The notes beneath the pieces are model-generated. The model saw nothing but the letters and a program-made list of their open reading frames with translations, was not told the origin of the DNA and did no database searches. A stretch of 64,000 nucleotides of DNA from Haloarcula litorea (lineage in GTDB: Archaea > Halobacteriota > Halobacteria > Halobacteriales > Haloarculaceae). Of this stretch, positions 46,732 to 56,001 are shown one piece after another. A program made the position numbers and the translations under genes. The stretch spans positions 682,001 to 746,000 of the forward strand of contig NZ_CP119779.1 of the NCBI RefSeq assembly GCF_029338195.1, read 5' to 3'. Within the stretch, counting starts at the first letter, position 1, and each line of letters opens with the position of its first letter.

Positions 46732-47910
46732 ATGCATATTGCGATGGTTGCGCCTTTCAGCTATAATAAGAAGGGCACAGTCCGGGCTCGGATGGTTCCT
46801 ATCGCTTCTATCCTTTCTGAACGCGGTCACGAAGTCAATATCATCGTCCCTCCCTGGGACAACCCCGACGAAGGGGGGCAAATTTATGATAGCGATGGTG
46901 TCACAATCCGTCACCTCTCCGTTCCTTGCCAGAACTCACTCAAATTCCCGATTTTAGCCCGTAAGACAGTCGATGTGGTATCGAAACTGTCGCCCGAAGT
47001 GGTCCACGCTTTCAAACCAATCGGTATTTCCGGTGCCGTCGCAGCGTATTTCGCTGCTCGCCGGGGCACTTCAGTTGTCCTCGATACTGACGACTGGGAA
47101 GGGAATGGTGGACAGAATAGACGTCGAGAGTGGGGGTCAGTCATCAAACGTGTTCTTCATTATCAGGAGGTGTTCACACCCCACGCGGTAGACGCTGTAA
47201 CAGTAGCCAGCAGGACGCTCCAGACACAGGTCTGGGGACGCAGTGTGCCAGCTGCCAAAACGTTCTACGTCCCGAACGGACAGTCCAGAGACCGAGTCAA
47301 TATCGAGGACAGAACCGGTAATAAAATTATGGAACGACTCGGGCTAAGTGATGCCCCAGTCGTACTGTTGTACACGCGGTTTTTCGAATATGACATTAGC
47401 CGGCTTATACAGATATTCTCACAAATAAAGGCTATGCATCCGTCGACAGTGTTCGTGGTTATCGGAAAAGGAAGAGACGGTGAACACGATGACTTTGCCG
47501 CAGAGATTGACCGGGCCGGATTGGCTGATTCGACGGAAATGCTGGGGTGGGTGAAGTTTGACGCGTTACCAGACTATTTCGCCGCTTCTGACGTGGCTGT
47601 GTACCCTTTTGCTGATTCACTGATAAACCGCGCCAAATGTCCGGCCAAATTGACCGAGTTGCTCCTTGCTGGACTCCCCGTCGTCGCCGACAAGGTCGGG
47701 CAGATATCCGAATATATCCAGCACGATGAATCCGGATTACTGGTCCAGCCCGACACCGTTGACCCGTTCGCCGACAAGGTCACGGCGCTGCTCACAGACG
47801 AGAGCAAGCGAGATCAGATCGGTACTACGGCCCGAGAGCGGATACTATCTGAGTACTCCTGGGGACGGCTCACTGACACAGTGGAAGCGGCATACGATTA
47901 CGCTATCTGA
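46732..47910 (+). CDS. Glycosyltransferase family 4
   Basis: 392 residues, starting MHIAMVAPFSYNKKGTVRAR. The acceptor half has VVLDTDDWEGNGG, and the donor half has VVLLYTRFFEYDISRLIQIF, VVIGKGRDGEHDDF and INRAKCPAKLTELLLAGLPV, the last lying where the EX7E donor motif is normally found. It is divergent from the GT4 pair upstream and convergent with the GT2 gene at 47921, 10 bp away. This gap is also where GC content rises again to the core value, so it marks the right edge of the island. Confidence 0.82.
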   Translation: MHIAMVAPFSYNKKGTVRARMVPIASILSERGHEVNIIVPPWDNPDEGGQIYDSDGVTIRHLSVPCQNSLKFPILARKTVDVVSKLSPEVVHAFKPIGISGAVAAYFAARRGTSVVLDTDDWEGNGGQNRRREWGSVIKRVLHYQEVFTPHAVDAVTVASRTLQTQVWGRSVPAAKTFYVPNGQSRDRVNIEDRTGNKIMERLGLSDAPVVLLYTRFFEYDISRLIQIFSQIKAMHPSTVFVVIGKGRDGEHDDFAAEIDRAGLADSTEMLGWVKFDALPDYFAASDVAVYPFADSLINRAKCPAKLTELLLAGLPVVADKVGQISEYIQHDESGLLVQPDTVDPFADKVTALLTDESKRDQIGTTARERILSEYSWGRLTDTVEAAYDYAI

Positions 47911-47920
47911 GCCGAGAGCG

Positions 47921-48907
47921 TTAATCAAGCACTTCTCGAACCCGATACGGCTCCTCGTCCTTCGCGTGCTGGTACCCCTTGATCCCGATGTCGGCCAGGA
48001 TCCCGGAGATGAAGAACTGGACGCCGATCATCACCATAAACACGGCGAACAGCGGCAGCGCCGTGTCCGAGAGGTTCGCGCCGGCCCCGAACTTCAGCCA
48101 CGCCGAGTACAGGCCACTGGCCGTGCCGATGACCATCGACAGGATCCCCAACCCACCGAAGATATGCAGCGGTCGGCCGGAGAACTTCTGCCAGAACCAG
48201 ACGTTCACCAGGTCAAGAAAGCCCTTAGGGAGCCGTTGCCAGGAGTACTTCGTCTGGCCGTTCCGGCGGGGCCGGTGGTTCACCTCGACCTCGGCGATGC
48301 GGTAGCCCCGCCAGTTCAACAGCGCCGGGATGTAGCGGTGCATCTCCCCGGAGAGGTCCATATCCTTCGCGGCCGGTCGGCGGAACGCCTTCAGCGTACA
48401 GCCGTAGTCGTGGAGGTCCGTCCCGAGGAAGAGCTGCCGGAGTCCCGAGGCGAACCGCGAGAAGAACCGCTTGGTGAAGGGGTCGTCGCGGTCCTTCCGC
48501 CATCCGGAGACGCAGTCGTAGCCCTCGTCGAGTTTCGCGACGAGCTTCGGGATGTCCGCGGGGTCGTTCTGCCCGTCGGAGTCCATTGTGACGACGACGT
48601 CGCCCTTGGCGTAGTCCAGTCCGGCGTCGATCGCCGGGCTCTGGCCGAAGTTCCCGCGGAACTTCACGACCTTGAATCGGGCGTCGGCGTCGTGGATGTC
48701 GGCGAGCGTCTCGTAGCTCCCGTCGGTCGAGCCGTCGTCGACGAAGACGACCTCCCAGCGGTCGTACTCGTCGTCGAGGACCTCCGACAGCTCCGAGGCG
48801 AGTGGTTTCAGGTTCCCCTCTTCGTTGTAGACGGGGAGCACGACCGAAACCTGAATCTGCCGCGTCTCGGCGTCCGATCGCTCGTCGGGAGCTGTAAGGG
48901 CGCTCAC
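47921..48907 (-). CDS. GT2 dolichyl-phosphate sugar synthase-like (GtrB/ArnC type)
   Basis: 328 residues. The GT2 domain starts at about residue 20 (SVVLPVYNEEGNLKPLASEL), with VVFVDDGSTDGS, FRGNFGQSPAIDAGL and the metal-binding TMDSDGQNDP. Two C-terminal helices (GGLGILSMVIGTASGLYSAW and LPLFAVFMVMIGVQFFISGI) anchor it. This architecture transfers a sugar from a nucleotide donor to dolichyl phosphate on the cytoplasmic face. The product could serve the GT39-like or AglB-like enzymes. The specific sugar is not predictable. AglJ-like and Dpm-like functions are both possible. Confidence 0.86.
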   Translation of the reverse strand: MSALTAPDERSDAETRQIQVSVVLPVYNEEGNLKPLASELSEVLDDEYDRWEVVFVDDGSTDGSYETLADIHDADARFKVVKFRGNFGQSPAIDAGLDYAKGDVVVTMDSDGQNDPADIPKLVAKLDEGYDCVSGWRKDRDDPFTKRFFSRFASGLRQLFLGTDLHDYGCTLKAFRRPAAKDMDLSGEMHRYIPALLNWRGYRIAEVEVNHRPRRNGQTKYSWQRLPKGFLDLVNVWFWQKFSGRPLHIFGGLGILSMVIGTASGLYSAWLKFGAGANLSDTALPLFAVFMVMIGVQFFISGILADIGIKGYQHAKDEEPYRVREVLD

Positions 48908-49023
48908 GCTGTGGACACATTACATAACGCCTAACTTATCTCTATTGGTACGAACCGACAGGGGCGGACGGGACGACGGATGAGTTGTGCCAGACGACGA
49001 TGCGTTCGACGGCGGGTGAGTGG

Positions 49024-49557
49024 ATGAGCGAGCGGCCGCGCCATCGACTCCTGGCGGTTGGTATATTGCTGGCAGTGATCGGTCTGGCGCTCGTGTGGTT
49101 CGGGAGCCTGCCGCCGGCACCGGAAGCCGGCGTTTATCCGGAGAACAGTGACGTGGTGGGTGACTACGATACGTACGTCGGTGATGAGGTCGGATTGTGG
49201 GGCCCTGTCGTCAGTTCTGACCCGATCCGAATCCGCGTCACCGCCTCGTCGGGTGCGTCGGTCGTCCTCACAGTCGAGGGGGTCGACAGAGAGGTGGCAC
49301 GGGGTGACGTGCTCTCGGTGTACGGGACGCTCCGACCGGACCAGCAGGTCGAGGCGATCGAGACCGTCCGCAAACCCCAAGATAGCTACTGGCGGACGCG
49401 AGTCATCTCGGCACTCGCTGGTCTGTGGGTTCTCTGGCGCGGGCTCCGGGCGTGGCGGCCGTCGCTGGCCCGGGCCGTGATCGAGCGACGGCCGCGTCCG
49501 GTCACACCGCTACGAGATTGGATGAGACGCGTCGACAGGGAGGGCGACGATGCCTGA
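49024..49557 (+). CDS. Hypothetical membrane protein with an OB-like domain
   Basis: 177 residues. One N-terminal helix (RLLAVGILLAVIGLALVWF) leads into a beta-rich outside domain of about 80 residues (DEVGLWGPVVSS, VVLTVEG, GDVLSVYGTLRPDQQVEAIE) that resembles an OB fold. A second helix and a basic C-terminal tail follow. The start is uncertain: in-frame alternatives are at 48985 (GTG) and 49000 (ATG). It overlaps the next gene by 8 bp. I do not recognise a named family. Confidence 0.65.
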   Translation: MSERPRHRLLAVGILLAVIGLALVWFGSLPPAPEAGVYPENSDVVGDYDTYVGDEVGLWGPVVSSDPIRIRVTASSGASVVLTVEGVDREVARGDVLSVYGTLRPDQQVEAIETVRKPQDSYWRTRVISALAGLWVLWRGLRAWRPSLARAVIERRPRPVTPLRDWMRRVDREGDDA

Positions 49558-50044
49558 CCTCCTGACCCACGTCCTGCTCGCGTACGCGCTCGGGACGCTG
49601 CTGGCGGCCCGCCACGACTGGGTGAGGCCGGCGTACGTCACGATGGCGATGGTCGGCGCGCTGGTACCGGATCTGAATCACGTGAGCGCGCTGGTCGCGG
49701 ACGCGACGGTGTCGGAGATACTGGGCGTCCCCTTCGACTGGGGTGGCCTCCAGACCGGCGGCGGCGTAACGCTCGTACTCCTCGTCGGGGTTACCATCGC
49801 CGAACCCGGCGAGCGGTACCGAGTCGGGCCGCTGCTGGCCCTCGGCGCGGTCTCTCACCTCGTCGCCGACGCGTTCATCCGACTCCCGGACGGGCGCTCG
49901 CAGTCGGTCGTCTGGCCGCTGGCGCGCTACCAGCCGCCGAGTCCGGGGCTGTATCTCAGCACGGACCTCTGGCCGCTCGTCACGACGGCTGCGCTCGCCG
50001 CCGTGGCGTGGTACGCGGTCCGGCACCGCCCACGGACGGAGTGA
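49550..50044 (+). CDS. Membrane-bound metal-dependent hydrolase family (DUF457/YdjM-like)
   Basis: 164 residues with about four helices. MPDLLTHVLLAYALG at the N-terminus, VGALVPDLNHVSAL, and GAVSHLVADAFIR supply the His and Asp residues typical of this family of integral-membrane putative hydrolases. It is translationally coupled to the preceding gene (8-bp overlap) and is followed by a GT2 gene. A second member occurs at 62591. The substrate of the family is not known. Confidence 0.8.
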   Translation: MPDLLTHVLLAYALGTLLAARHDWVRPAYVTMAMVGALVPDLNHVSALVADATVSEILGVPFDWGGLQTGGGVTLVLLVGVTIAEPGERYRVGPLLALGAVSHLVADAFIRLPDGRSQSVVWPLARYQPPSPGLYLSTDLWPLVTTAALAAVAWYAVRHRPRTE

Positions 50045-50092
50045 GCGAACAGAACGCCTATACCCGCGACCGGCGACATACCCACACGACGG

Positions 50093-51289
50093 ATGGCAAC
50101 AGAGCCGGCGGAGGAGACGACGCACGCGCTGTCGGCCGACAGCGACGCGGCACCAACGCTCAGTGTCGTTCTCCCGACGAAGAACGAGGCGGCCGGTATT
50201 GAGGCCTGCCTGACAGCTATCGAAGACGCTATCGCGGAGTTGGGCGTCACCGCGGAGGTCATCATCAGCGACAGCTCGACCGACGAGACGCCGGCGATCG
50301 CCCGCGAACACGGCGCGACGGTCGTCGAACCCGACCGGGGCGGCTACGGCTACGCGTACCGGTACGCCTTCGAGCGGGCCCGCGGCGAGTACGTCGTGAT
50401 GGGGGACGCGGACACGACCTACGACTTCCGGGAACTCCCGAAGCTGTTCGAGCGGGCCCGGGAGACCGACGCCGACCTGGTCCTCGGGAGCCGGTTCGCC
50501 GGCGAGATCAAGTCGGGTGCGATGCCCACGCTCCACCAGTACCTGGGCAACCCCGCGCTGACGGCGTTCCTGAACCACTTCTACGACGCCGGCGTCACCG
50601 ACGCCCACAGCGGGTTCCGCGTCGTCAGGCGTGAGGTCCTCGGAGAACTCGACCTGGAGACCGACGGGATGGAGTTCGCCAGCGAGATGATTATGGCCGC
50701 GAGCGCACGGGGCTACCGGATCGAGGAGGTGCCGATCACCTACCACGAGCGGGTCGGCGAGGCGACCCTGAACAGCTTCCGTGACGGCTGGGAGCACCTG
50801 CGATTTATGCTCGTCAACGCGCCGGGGTACCTGTTCTCCGTCCCCGGCGGCGTGCTCGCGACGGCGGGCGTCGTCGTGATGGCACTAGCCTTCTTCGACA
50901 TCCAGCTCGTCGGCCCCGGCGGCGGCCCGGTCTGGTTCGGGATCCGGTCGATGGTCGCCGGCAGCCTGCTGACGATCGCCGGCTACCAGGTGGCCAGTCT
51001 CGGGATCTTCTCGACGATGACGACGGACCCGATCCGCCGTCCGTCGGACCCGACGACTGAGTGGGTCCTCGACCACCTCACTCTCGAGCGGGGGCTGGCG
51101 ACCGGCCTCCTCCTGTTCGGCGTCGGGGTGGCCTACGCCGGTTCGCTGGTCGTCCGATGGCTGCTCGCCGGGTACAACGCGCTGCCGGCGTTGACACACG
51201 ACATCCTCGCGTTCACGGTCGTCGTCATCGGCATCCAGACCGTGTTCGGCTCCTTCTTCATCGGGTCGATCCGAGACGAAAAGCCCTAG
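50093..51289 (+). CDS. GT2 dolichyl-phosphate sugar synthase-like protein
   Basis: 398 residues. The GT2 domain begins near residue 23 (LSVVLPTKNEAAGIEACLTA), with VIISDSSTDETP and the metal-binding MGDADTTYDF in place of the common DDGS/DxD pair, and AHSGFRVVRREVL. Four C-terminal helices follow (from about residue 245). It resembles AglJ/Dpm-like enzymes that charge dolichyl phosphate. Its stop overlaps the stop of the convergent GT4 gene in a shared CTAG. The start at 50093 gives a 20-residue acidic leader, normal for haloarchaea. Confidence 0.85.
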   Translation: MATEPAEETTHALSADSDAAPTLSVVLPTKNEAAGIEACLTAIEDAIAELGVTAEVIISDSSTDETPAIAREHGATVVEPDRGGYGYAYRYAFERARGEYVVMGDADTTYDFRELPKLFERARETDADLVLGSRFAGEIKSGAMPTLHQYLGNPALTAFLNHFYDAGVTDAHSGFRVVRREVLGELDLETDGMEFASEMIMAASARGYRIEEVPITYHERVGEATLNSFRDGWEHLRFMLVNAPGYLFSVPGGVLATAGVVVMALAFFDIQLVGPGGGPVWFGIRSMVAGSLLTIAGYQVASLGIFSTMTTDPIRRPSDPTTEWVLDHLTLERGLATGLLLFGVGVAYAGSLVVRWLLAGYNALPALTHDILAFTVVVIGIQTVFGSFFIGSIRDEKP

Positions 51290-52401
51290 TCGAGCACGCG
51301 CCGGTAGACCGTCTCGGCCCGATCAGTCACGTTGTCCCAGTCGAACGTGGCTGCCCGACTCGTCGGCGCGACTGGGGGTCGTACACCAGACAGCGCACGC
51401 TCCAGTTCCGTCGACAGCGACTCGACCGTCGGCTCGGCGAGGAACCCCGCGCCGTCGACGACCTCCGTAGCGGCCGAGTTCGGGTGGTCGACGGCCACGA
51501 CCGTGCAGTCAGCGGCCATCGCCTCGACGAGTGTGATACCGAACCCCTCCCGGACGGACGCCGTCGCGAACACCTCGGCCGCGCGCAAGTGCGCCAGCAC
51601 GTCGTCGTACTCCTCAAGGAATCCGAGAAACGAGACCCGGTCGGCGATCCCGAGCGACCCCGCGAGCGATTCGAGTCGGTCCCGCTCGGGACCGTCGCCG
51701 ACGATGCCAACCGCCGCATCCTCGACCGTCGCGGCGGCCTCCAGCAACAGATCCACCCGCTTGGCCTCGACGAGCCGGCCGACGAACAGGACGTCGAACG
51801 ACGTGTCGGCGGGCTCGATCGCGCGGATGCGCTCGACGTCGACGCCGTTCGGGACGACGTCGATACTGTCCCGGGCCGGCCCGATCCCGGCGAGCCGGTC
51901 GGCGGTCACCGAGGAGACGGCGACCGGGTGCTGGGGTACCGCGGCCGTCGCTCGTTCGACGCCGATCCCGGCGATCCCCAGATACCCGAGGTACTCCCAC
52001 CAGTACTCCCGCCAGCACTCGTGCCACGTCGTCACGAGCGGCACGTCGCGTCGCCACGTCGCGGCCCCCGCGGCGAGCACCGGGAAGTACGGGAACACCG
52101 ACGCGACGACGACATCGTGGGCATCGAGATTGCGCCGGAGCGGCCCGAGGAGTCGCAGTCCGAACTCGATGGCCTCGCCGATCGACCGGCGATCGTCGGT
52201 GTACAGCACTCGTTCGTCGGCGACGGCTCGAAGTCGCAACCCATCGTGAGTCGTCTCCGCTGAGCCGTCCCAGAAGTGCCGACCGTACACTGTCACGGTG
52301 TGACCGCGGTCGGTCAGCCGCGTCCCGATCTCGTAGACGCGCTTCTCGGCCCCGCCCGTGACGAACGGATAGACAACGTTCGTCACGAACGCGATATCCA
52401 T
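51286..52401 (-). CDS. Glycosyltransferase family 4
   Basis: 371 residues starting MDIAFVTNVVYPFVTGGAEK, with the GGAE acceptor-side motif. The donor half shows VLFVGRLVEAKRVDLLLEA, VGIVGDGPERDRLESLAG and REGFGITLVEAMAADCTVVA (EX7E). The frame extends over 100 codons upstream without homology. The ATG at 52401 is chosen from the canonical GT4 N-terminus. It is divergent from the GT4 gene at 52510. Probably adds one sugar of the dolichol-linked glycan. Confidence 0.87.
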   Translation of the reverse strand: MDIAFVTNVVYPFVTGGAEKRVYEIGTRLTDRGHTVTVYGRHFWDGSAETTHDGLRLRAVADERVLYTDDRRSIGEAIEFGLRLLGPLRRNLDAHDVVVASVFPYFPVLAAGAATWRRDVPLVTTWHECWREYWWEYLGYLGIAGIGVERATAAVPQHPVAVSSVTADRLAGIGPARDSIDVVPNGVDVERIRAIEPADTSFDVLFVGRLVEAKRVDLLLEAAATVEDAAVGIVGDGPERDRLESLAGSLGIADRVSFLGFLEEYDDVLAHLRAAEVFATASVREGFGITLVEAMAADCTVVAVDHPNSAATEVVDGAGFLAEPTVESLSTELERALSGVRPPVAPTSRAATFDWDNVTDRAETVYRRVLD

Positions 52402-52509
52402 ACTGTCACCGTCCAGCCCGCCACGGTAAGGGCGTTCTGGTCCGCCAGCGGCGCTCCTCGAAACTGATTTCCGACCGCGAGGGGTCCACCCAAGCGAACC
52501 CTGCCCGCT

Positions 52510-53619
52510 ATGCACGTGTTGCTCGTCGCTCGTGAGTTCCCGCCCGACGTCGTCGGCGGCGTCGCCTACCACGCGTACAACCTCGCACGGGCGCTCATCG
52601 AGACGGGACACCGCGTCACCGTTCTCAGTTCGACTGCCGGCGACTACGCCGACGAGACCCACGCGACGCTGCCCGAGGTCGACGTGGTGCGGCTGGACTG
52701 TCGGAAGCACGTGAGCCCGCGTGCGTGGTTCGACCGCGCCGTTCGATCAGCGCTCGCCGCCAAACCACCGTGGCTCGACGACATCGACGTCGTCCACAGC
52801 CACGAGTATATCCAGTTCGGTCGGCTCTCGCTCGTCCAGCCGGTCGTCCAGAAGATCCACTTCAATCTCGGGCGGAAGTTCGATTTCTTCCCGTTCCGGC
52901 GGTACCCGGCGCCCGTTCGGCCGTTCGTTCGAGCTGGCCTCTCCCACGGTGTCCGCCCGCTGGAACGCCGGGTGGAGCGCAACGCGCTGGCGAGCGCCGA
53001 CGGACTGGTGTTCGTCAGCGATCTCACGAAGCGAATCCAGGAGCAAGACACAGGTTTCTCGGGTCCGACGACGGTGGTCCACAACGGCGTGGACACCGAG
53101 CAGTTCAGTCCCGGACCCGAAAGCTATGGGTCGTACTTCCTGTTCGTCGGTGGCGACCAGGCCCGGAAAGGGTACGAGACGGTCGTCGACGCGTTCGCGG
53201 CGACCGAGCGACCGCTCCGGATCGCGGGGACGACACGGCCAGCAGGCGATAAGACACCTTCGAACGTCGAGTTTCTGGGCTACGTTGAACAGTCCCGGCT
53301 CCCGGAGCTGTACCGCGGTGCGCGAGCGCTGGTGCACCCGGCACAGTACGAACCGTTCGGGAACATCGTCCTCGAATCGCTAGCGTGTGCCACGCCGGTC
53401 GTCGTCACCGGGCCCGACCACTGCGGGAGCGCGGAGGTCCTCACCGACGAGGTCGCACGAATCGTGCCGCCCGGCGATCCGGTAGTGCTCGGGGACGCGA
53501 TCGAGAGCTTCGACGCCAGCGCGTACAGTCCACGAGCCTGTCGACAGCTCGCGGAGCAGTACACCTGGGAGTCGGTCGCCGACCAGACGCTGCAGTTTGC
53601 CCGCTCACTCATCGAGTGA
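52510..53619 (+). CDS. Glycosyltransferase family 4
   Basis: 369 residues starting MHVLLVAREFPPDVVGGVAY. The donor half has YFLFVGGDQARKGYETVVDA and EPFGNIVLESLACATPVVVT (EX7E). The 3' end overlaps the 3' end of the next, convergent gene by 11 bp. With the neighbouring GT4 genes it forms a GC-rich core set that probably builds the main glycan of the strain. Specificity is unknown. Confidence 0.87.
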   Translation: MHVLLVAREFPPDVVGGVAYHAYNLARALIETGHRVTVLSSTAGDYADETHATLPEVDVVRLDCRKHVSPRAWFDRAVRSALAAKPPWLDDIDVVHSHEYIQFGRLSLVQPVVQKIHFNLGRKFDFFPFRRYPAPVRPFVRAGLSHGVRPLERRVERNALASADGLVFVSDLTKRIQEQDTGFSGPTTVVHNGVDTEQFSPGPESYGSYFLFVGGDQARKGYETVVDAFAATERPLRIAGTTRPAGDKTPSNVEFLGYVEQSRLPELYRGARALVHPAQYEPFGNIVLESLACATPVVVTGPDHCGSAEVLTDEVARIVPPGDPVVLGDAIESFDASAYSPRACRQLAEQYTWESVADQTLQFARSLIE

Positions 53620-54721
53620 CCCGTCGGTACAGCGTTCGGTGCTCGTCGGCGGCTGCCGAGAGCGAGTGCTCCCTCGCGTACCGCTCGACGGTGGACGCCA
53701 GCCTGGCTCGTTCGGCCTCGTCGTCGAGCAACCGTCGCAGCCGCTGTGCAGCGTCGTCGAGATCCGCGGGATCGAACAGCCACACCGCGTCCCACTCCGT
53801 GTGCAGACTGCGGAAGTGTGCGCAGTCGCTCGCCAGTACCGGCACGCCGTAGGCGGCACACCAGTTGAACACGCCGCTCTGGTTGACCGCGTTGACGATG
53901 CCGGTCTGCTCGGTCTCGTTGTACGGGAGGACGACGAGGTCAGCCGCGACGAACGCGGCGTGGAAACGGTCGTCGTCGAGGTGGCCGGTCACCCGGAGAT
54001 TCGGCGGTGCGTCGCCACGGATCGACTCGAAGAACGCCGTGTGTCGCTCGCGTGGCGGCCCACCCGCGAGGAGGAACTCGACATCCGGACACCGCCGTGC
54101 GAGCGACAGGAACAGATCGCTTCCCTTCCGGGGACTGACGTACCCGGGTTCGACGACCAGCCGTGTCTCGGCGCCGTATCCGAACGCCCGCTTGGCGTCG
54201 GCCGTGTCCATCTCGCGCGTCTCGGTCCGGTCGGCCCCGTGAGGGATGTGGTGGAACGGGCCGTCGCCGACGCTGACCTCGAATCGGTCCTCTGCCTCCC
54301 CCGACAGGAAGACCACCCCATCGGCCGTTCGGGCGATCAGGCGATTGATGAGGCGAGCGTACAGGGCCTTGAGCGGGGCCAGCGGCGGTGTGACCAGCGC
54401 CCCGTTGAGGGCCTCGTGCATCGTCACGACCAGCGCGAACCCTTGTCGACGCGCCCGCAGCCAGAGCAGCGGGAAGACCAAGAGCGTGTACAACCCCAGG
54501 GGCCCGAAGAGGACGTAGTCGAACTGAACGTGGACGACGTCGGTCTCCCCGTCGCCGGCTCGTATCGCCGTCGAGACGAAGGGGATCGGGTTCGCACCAT
54601 CGAGCGGGAGATATTCGTGGGTCACGCCGTCGTCGTCGGCCAGTTCGTCGCCGAGCGCGTCGGTGTACTGTCCCGTCCCCGACGTGGTCTCCGGCGGCGT
54701 CGACACGAGCGTCACGTGCAT
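53609..54721 (-). CDS. Glycosyltransferase family 4
   Basis: 370 residues from the ATG at 54721 (MHVTLVSTPPETTSGTGQYT). The donor domain has LVVEPGYVSPRKGSDLFLSL and FLLAGGPPRERHTAF, then NQSGVFNWCAAYGVPVLASD where the EX7E motif would be, so its donor site is atypical. A hydrophobic segment GPLGLYTLLVFPLLWLRARR near residue 75 suggests membrane association. The long open upstream extension is antisense to the next GT4 gene and not coding. Confidence 0.8.
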   Translation of the reverse strand: MHVTLVSTPPETTSGTGQYTDALGDELADDDGVTHEYLPLDGANPIPFVSTAIRAGDGETDVVHVQFDYVLFGPLGLYTLLVFPLLWLRARRQGFALVVTMHEALNGALVTPPLAPLKALYARLINRLIARTADGVVFLSGEAEDRFEVSVGDGPFHHIPHGADRTETREMDTADAKRAFGYGAETRLVVEPGYVSPRKGSDLFLSLARRCPDVEFLLAGGPPRERHTAFFESIRGDAPPNLRVTGHLDDDRFHAAFVAADLVVLPYNETEQTGIVNAVNQSGVFNWCAAYGVPVLASDCAHFRSLHTEWDAVWLFDPADLDDAAQRLRRLLDDEAERARLASTVERYAREHSLSAAADEHRTLYRRVTR

Positions 54722-54814
54722 CGGATCTGGTAGCCGTTGGCCGTCGACGGGCAAAACCGTACTGACGCGCGTCGCGCGAAAGAGGCATAGGGCCGCTCCC
54801 AGTACCGTGACCCG

Positions 54815-55978
54815 ATGGCAGACATTGGGGTCGTCCACGCGTCGATCACCGCCGGTGGCGGTGCGGAGGCGGTCGGTGTCCACACCGTCGCGGCACTGAT
54901 CGAGGCGGGTCACGACGTGACGCTGTACACGACCGACGCCCCCGACTTCTCGGCGCTGAACGAGCGGCTCGGGACGACGGTACCGGGCACCGTAGACATC
55001 GTCACGGTCGATGGGGCGACCGTCGCCGCAGTCGAACTCGCCCGACGGGCCGCCCGCCCACTCGGCGTCACGGACTTCCCGCTGCTCCGGCAGACGGTGT
55101 TCGAGCGCATCGTCGCCGACCGGTATCAGTCCGCCCACGACACGCTCGTCTGTACGCACGGGGAGTTCTCGATCGGCGACACGGTCGAGTACGTTCACTT
55201 CCCCTACTTTTCGCCCGCGGCGATGCGACAGTACGGGACCCGGTTCGAGGAGTCGCTCTATCCGCCGTACCACCGACTCTGTCGGGCGCTCAAGCGACGT
55301 GATAGCGGCGGTACCAGGACGACGCTGACGAACTCCACCTGGACGGCGACCGTCATCGCGGAGACGCTCGGCCGGGACGCACGCGTCCTCCACCCACCCG
55401 TCGATACTGACGCGTTCGATCCCCCCGAGTGGGAGGCGATGGAGTCCGGCTTCGTCTCCGTTGGTCGGATCCACCCCCTGAAGCGCCAGCAGCTCGCCAT
55501 CGACATCGTGGACGCGCTGCGTGCCAGCGGTGTCGACACTCACGTCCACATCGTCGGCCCCGTCGGTGACGAGTCGTACCACGCCGACCTCGCGGATCGT
55601 GCGTCGACCAGACCGTACGTCCATCTGGAGGGCGAGCTGCCGCGATCGGATCTGACGGCGCTACTCGAGTCCCACCGGTACGGACTCCACACCCGTCGGT
55701 ACGAACACTTCGGGATGGCGGTCGCCGAGATGGTCGCGAGCGGGTCGCTCCCGTTCGTCCACGCAAGCGGTGGTCAGCAGGCCGTCGTCGGGAACATCGA
55801 CGAACTCTGTTACAGCGACCGGGCCGACGCCGTCGAGAAGATCGGGACGACGCTGAGAACCCCCCAGTCACACCAGCGGCTACTCGAGGAGCTGTCACAG
55901 CGGGCCCAGTTCAACAGTCGAGCTCAGTTCCGAGAGGAGGTGGTGGCCGCAGTCGAAGCCCACCTCACCAGCGAGTAG
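54815..55978 (+). CDS. Glycosyltransferase family 4 (Alg11-like), paralogue 3
   Basis: 387 residues. MADIGVVHASITAGGGAEAV at the start, NSTWTATVIAETLG, VLHPPVDTDAFDPPEW and the donor motif EHFGMAVAE (EX7E) align with the proteins at 13300 and 14517, 40 kb away. A role in adding sugars to a lipid-linked oligosaccharide is inferred. It is convergent with the AglB-like gene, with 23 bp between their stops. Its GC-rich sequence suggests that it is the resident copy and that those in the accessory stretch are imports or diverged duplicates. Confidence 0.87.
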   Translation: MADIGVVHASITAGGGAEAVGVHTVAALIEAGHDVTLYTTDAPDFSALNERLGTTVPGTVDIVTVDGATVAAVELARRAARPLGVTDFPLLRQTVFERIVADRYQSAHDTLVCTHGEFSIGDTVEYVHFPYFSPAAMRQYGTRFEESLYPPYHRLCRALKRRDSGGTRTTLTNSTWTATVIAETLGRDARVLHPPVDTDAFDPPEWEAMESGFVSVGRIHPLKRQQLAIDIVDALRASGVDTHVHIVGPVGDESYHADLADRASTRPYVHLEGELPRSDLTALLESHRYGLHTRRYEHFGMAVAEMVASGSLPFVHASGGQQAVVGNIDELCYSDRADAVEKIGTTLRTPQSHQRLLEELSQRAQFNSRAQFREEVVAAVEAHLTSE

Positions 55979-56001
55979 CAGCCGGCCCCCACCGGCACAG
56001 C

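Noticed and set aside
54722-55624. Upstream extension of the minus-strand GT4 frame at 53609
   Set aside because: It is antisense to the GT4 gene at 54815 and has no GT4 homology. The canonical N-terminus begins at 54721.
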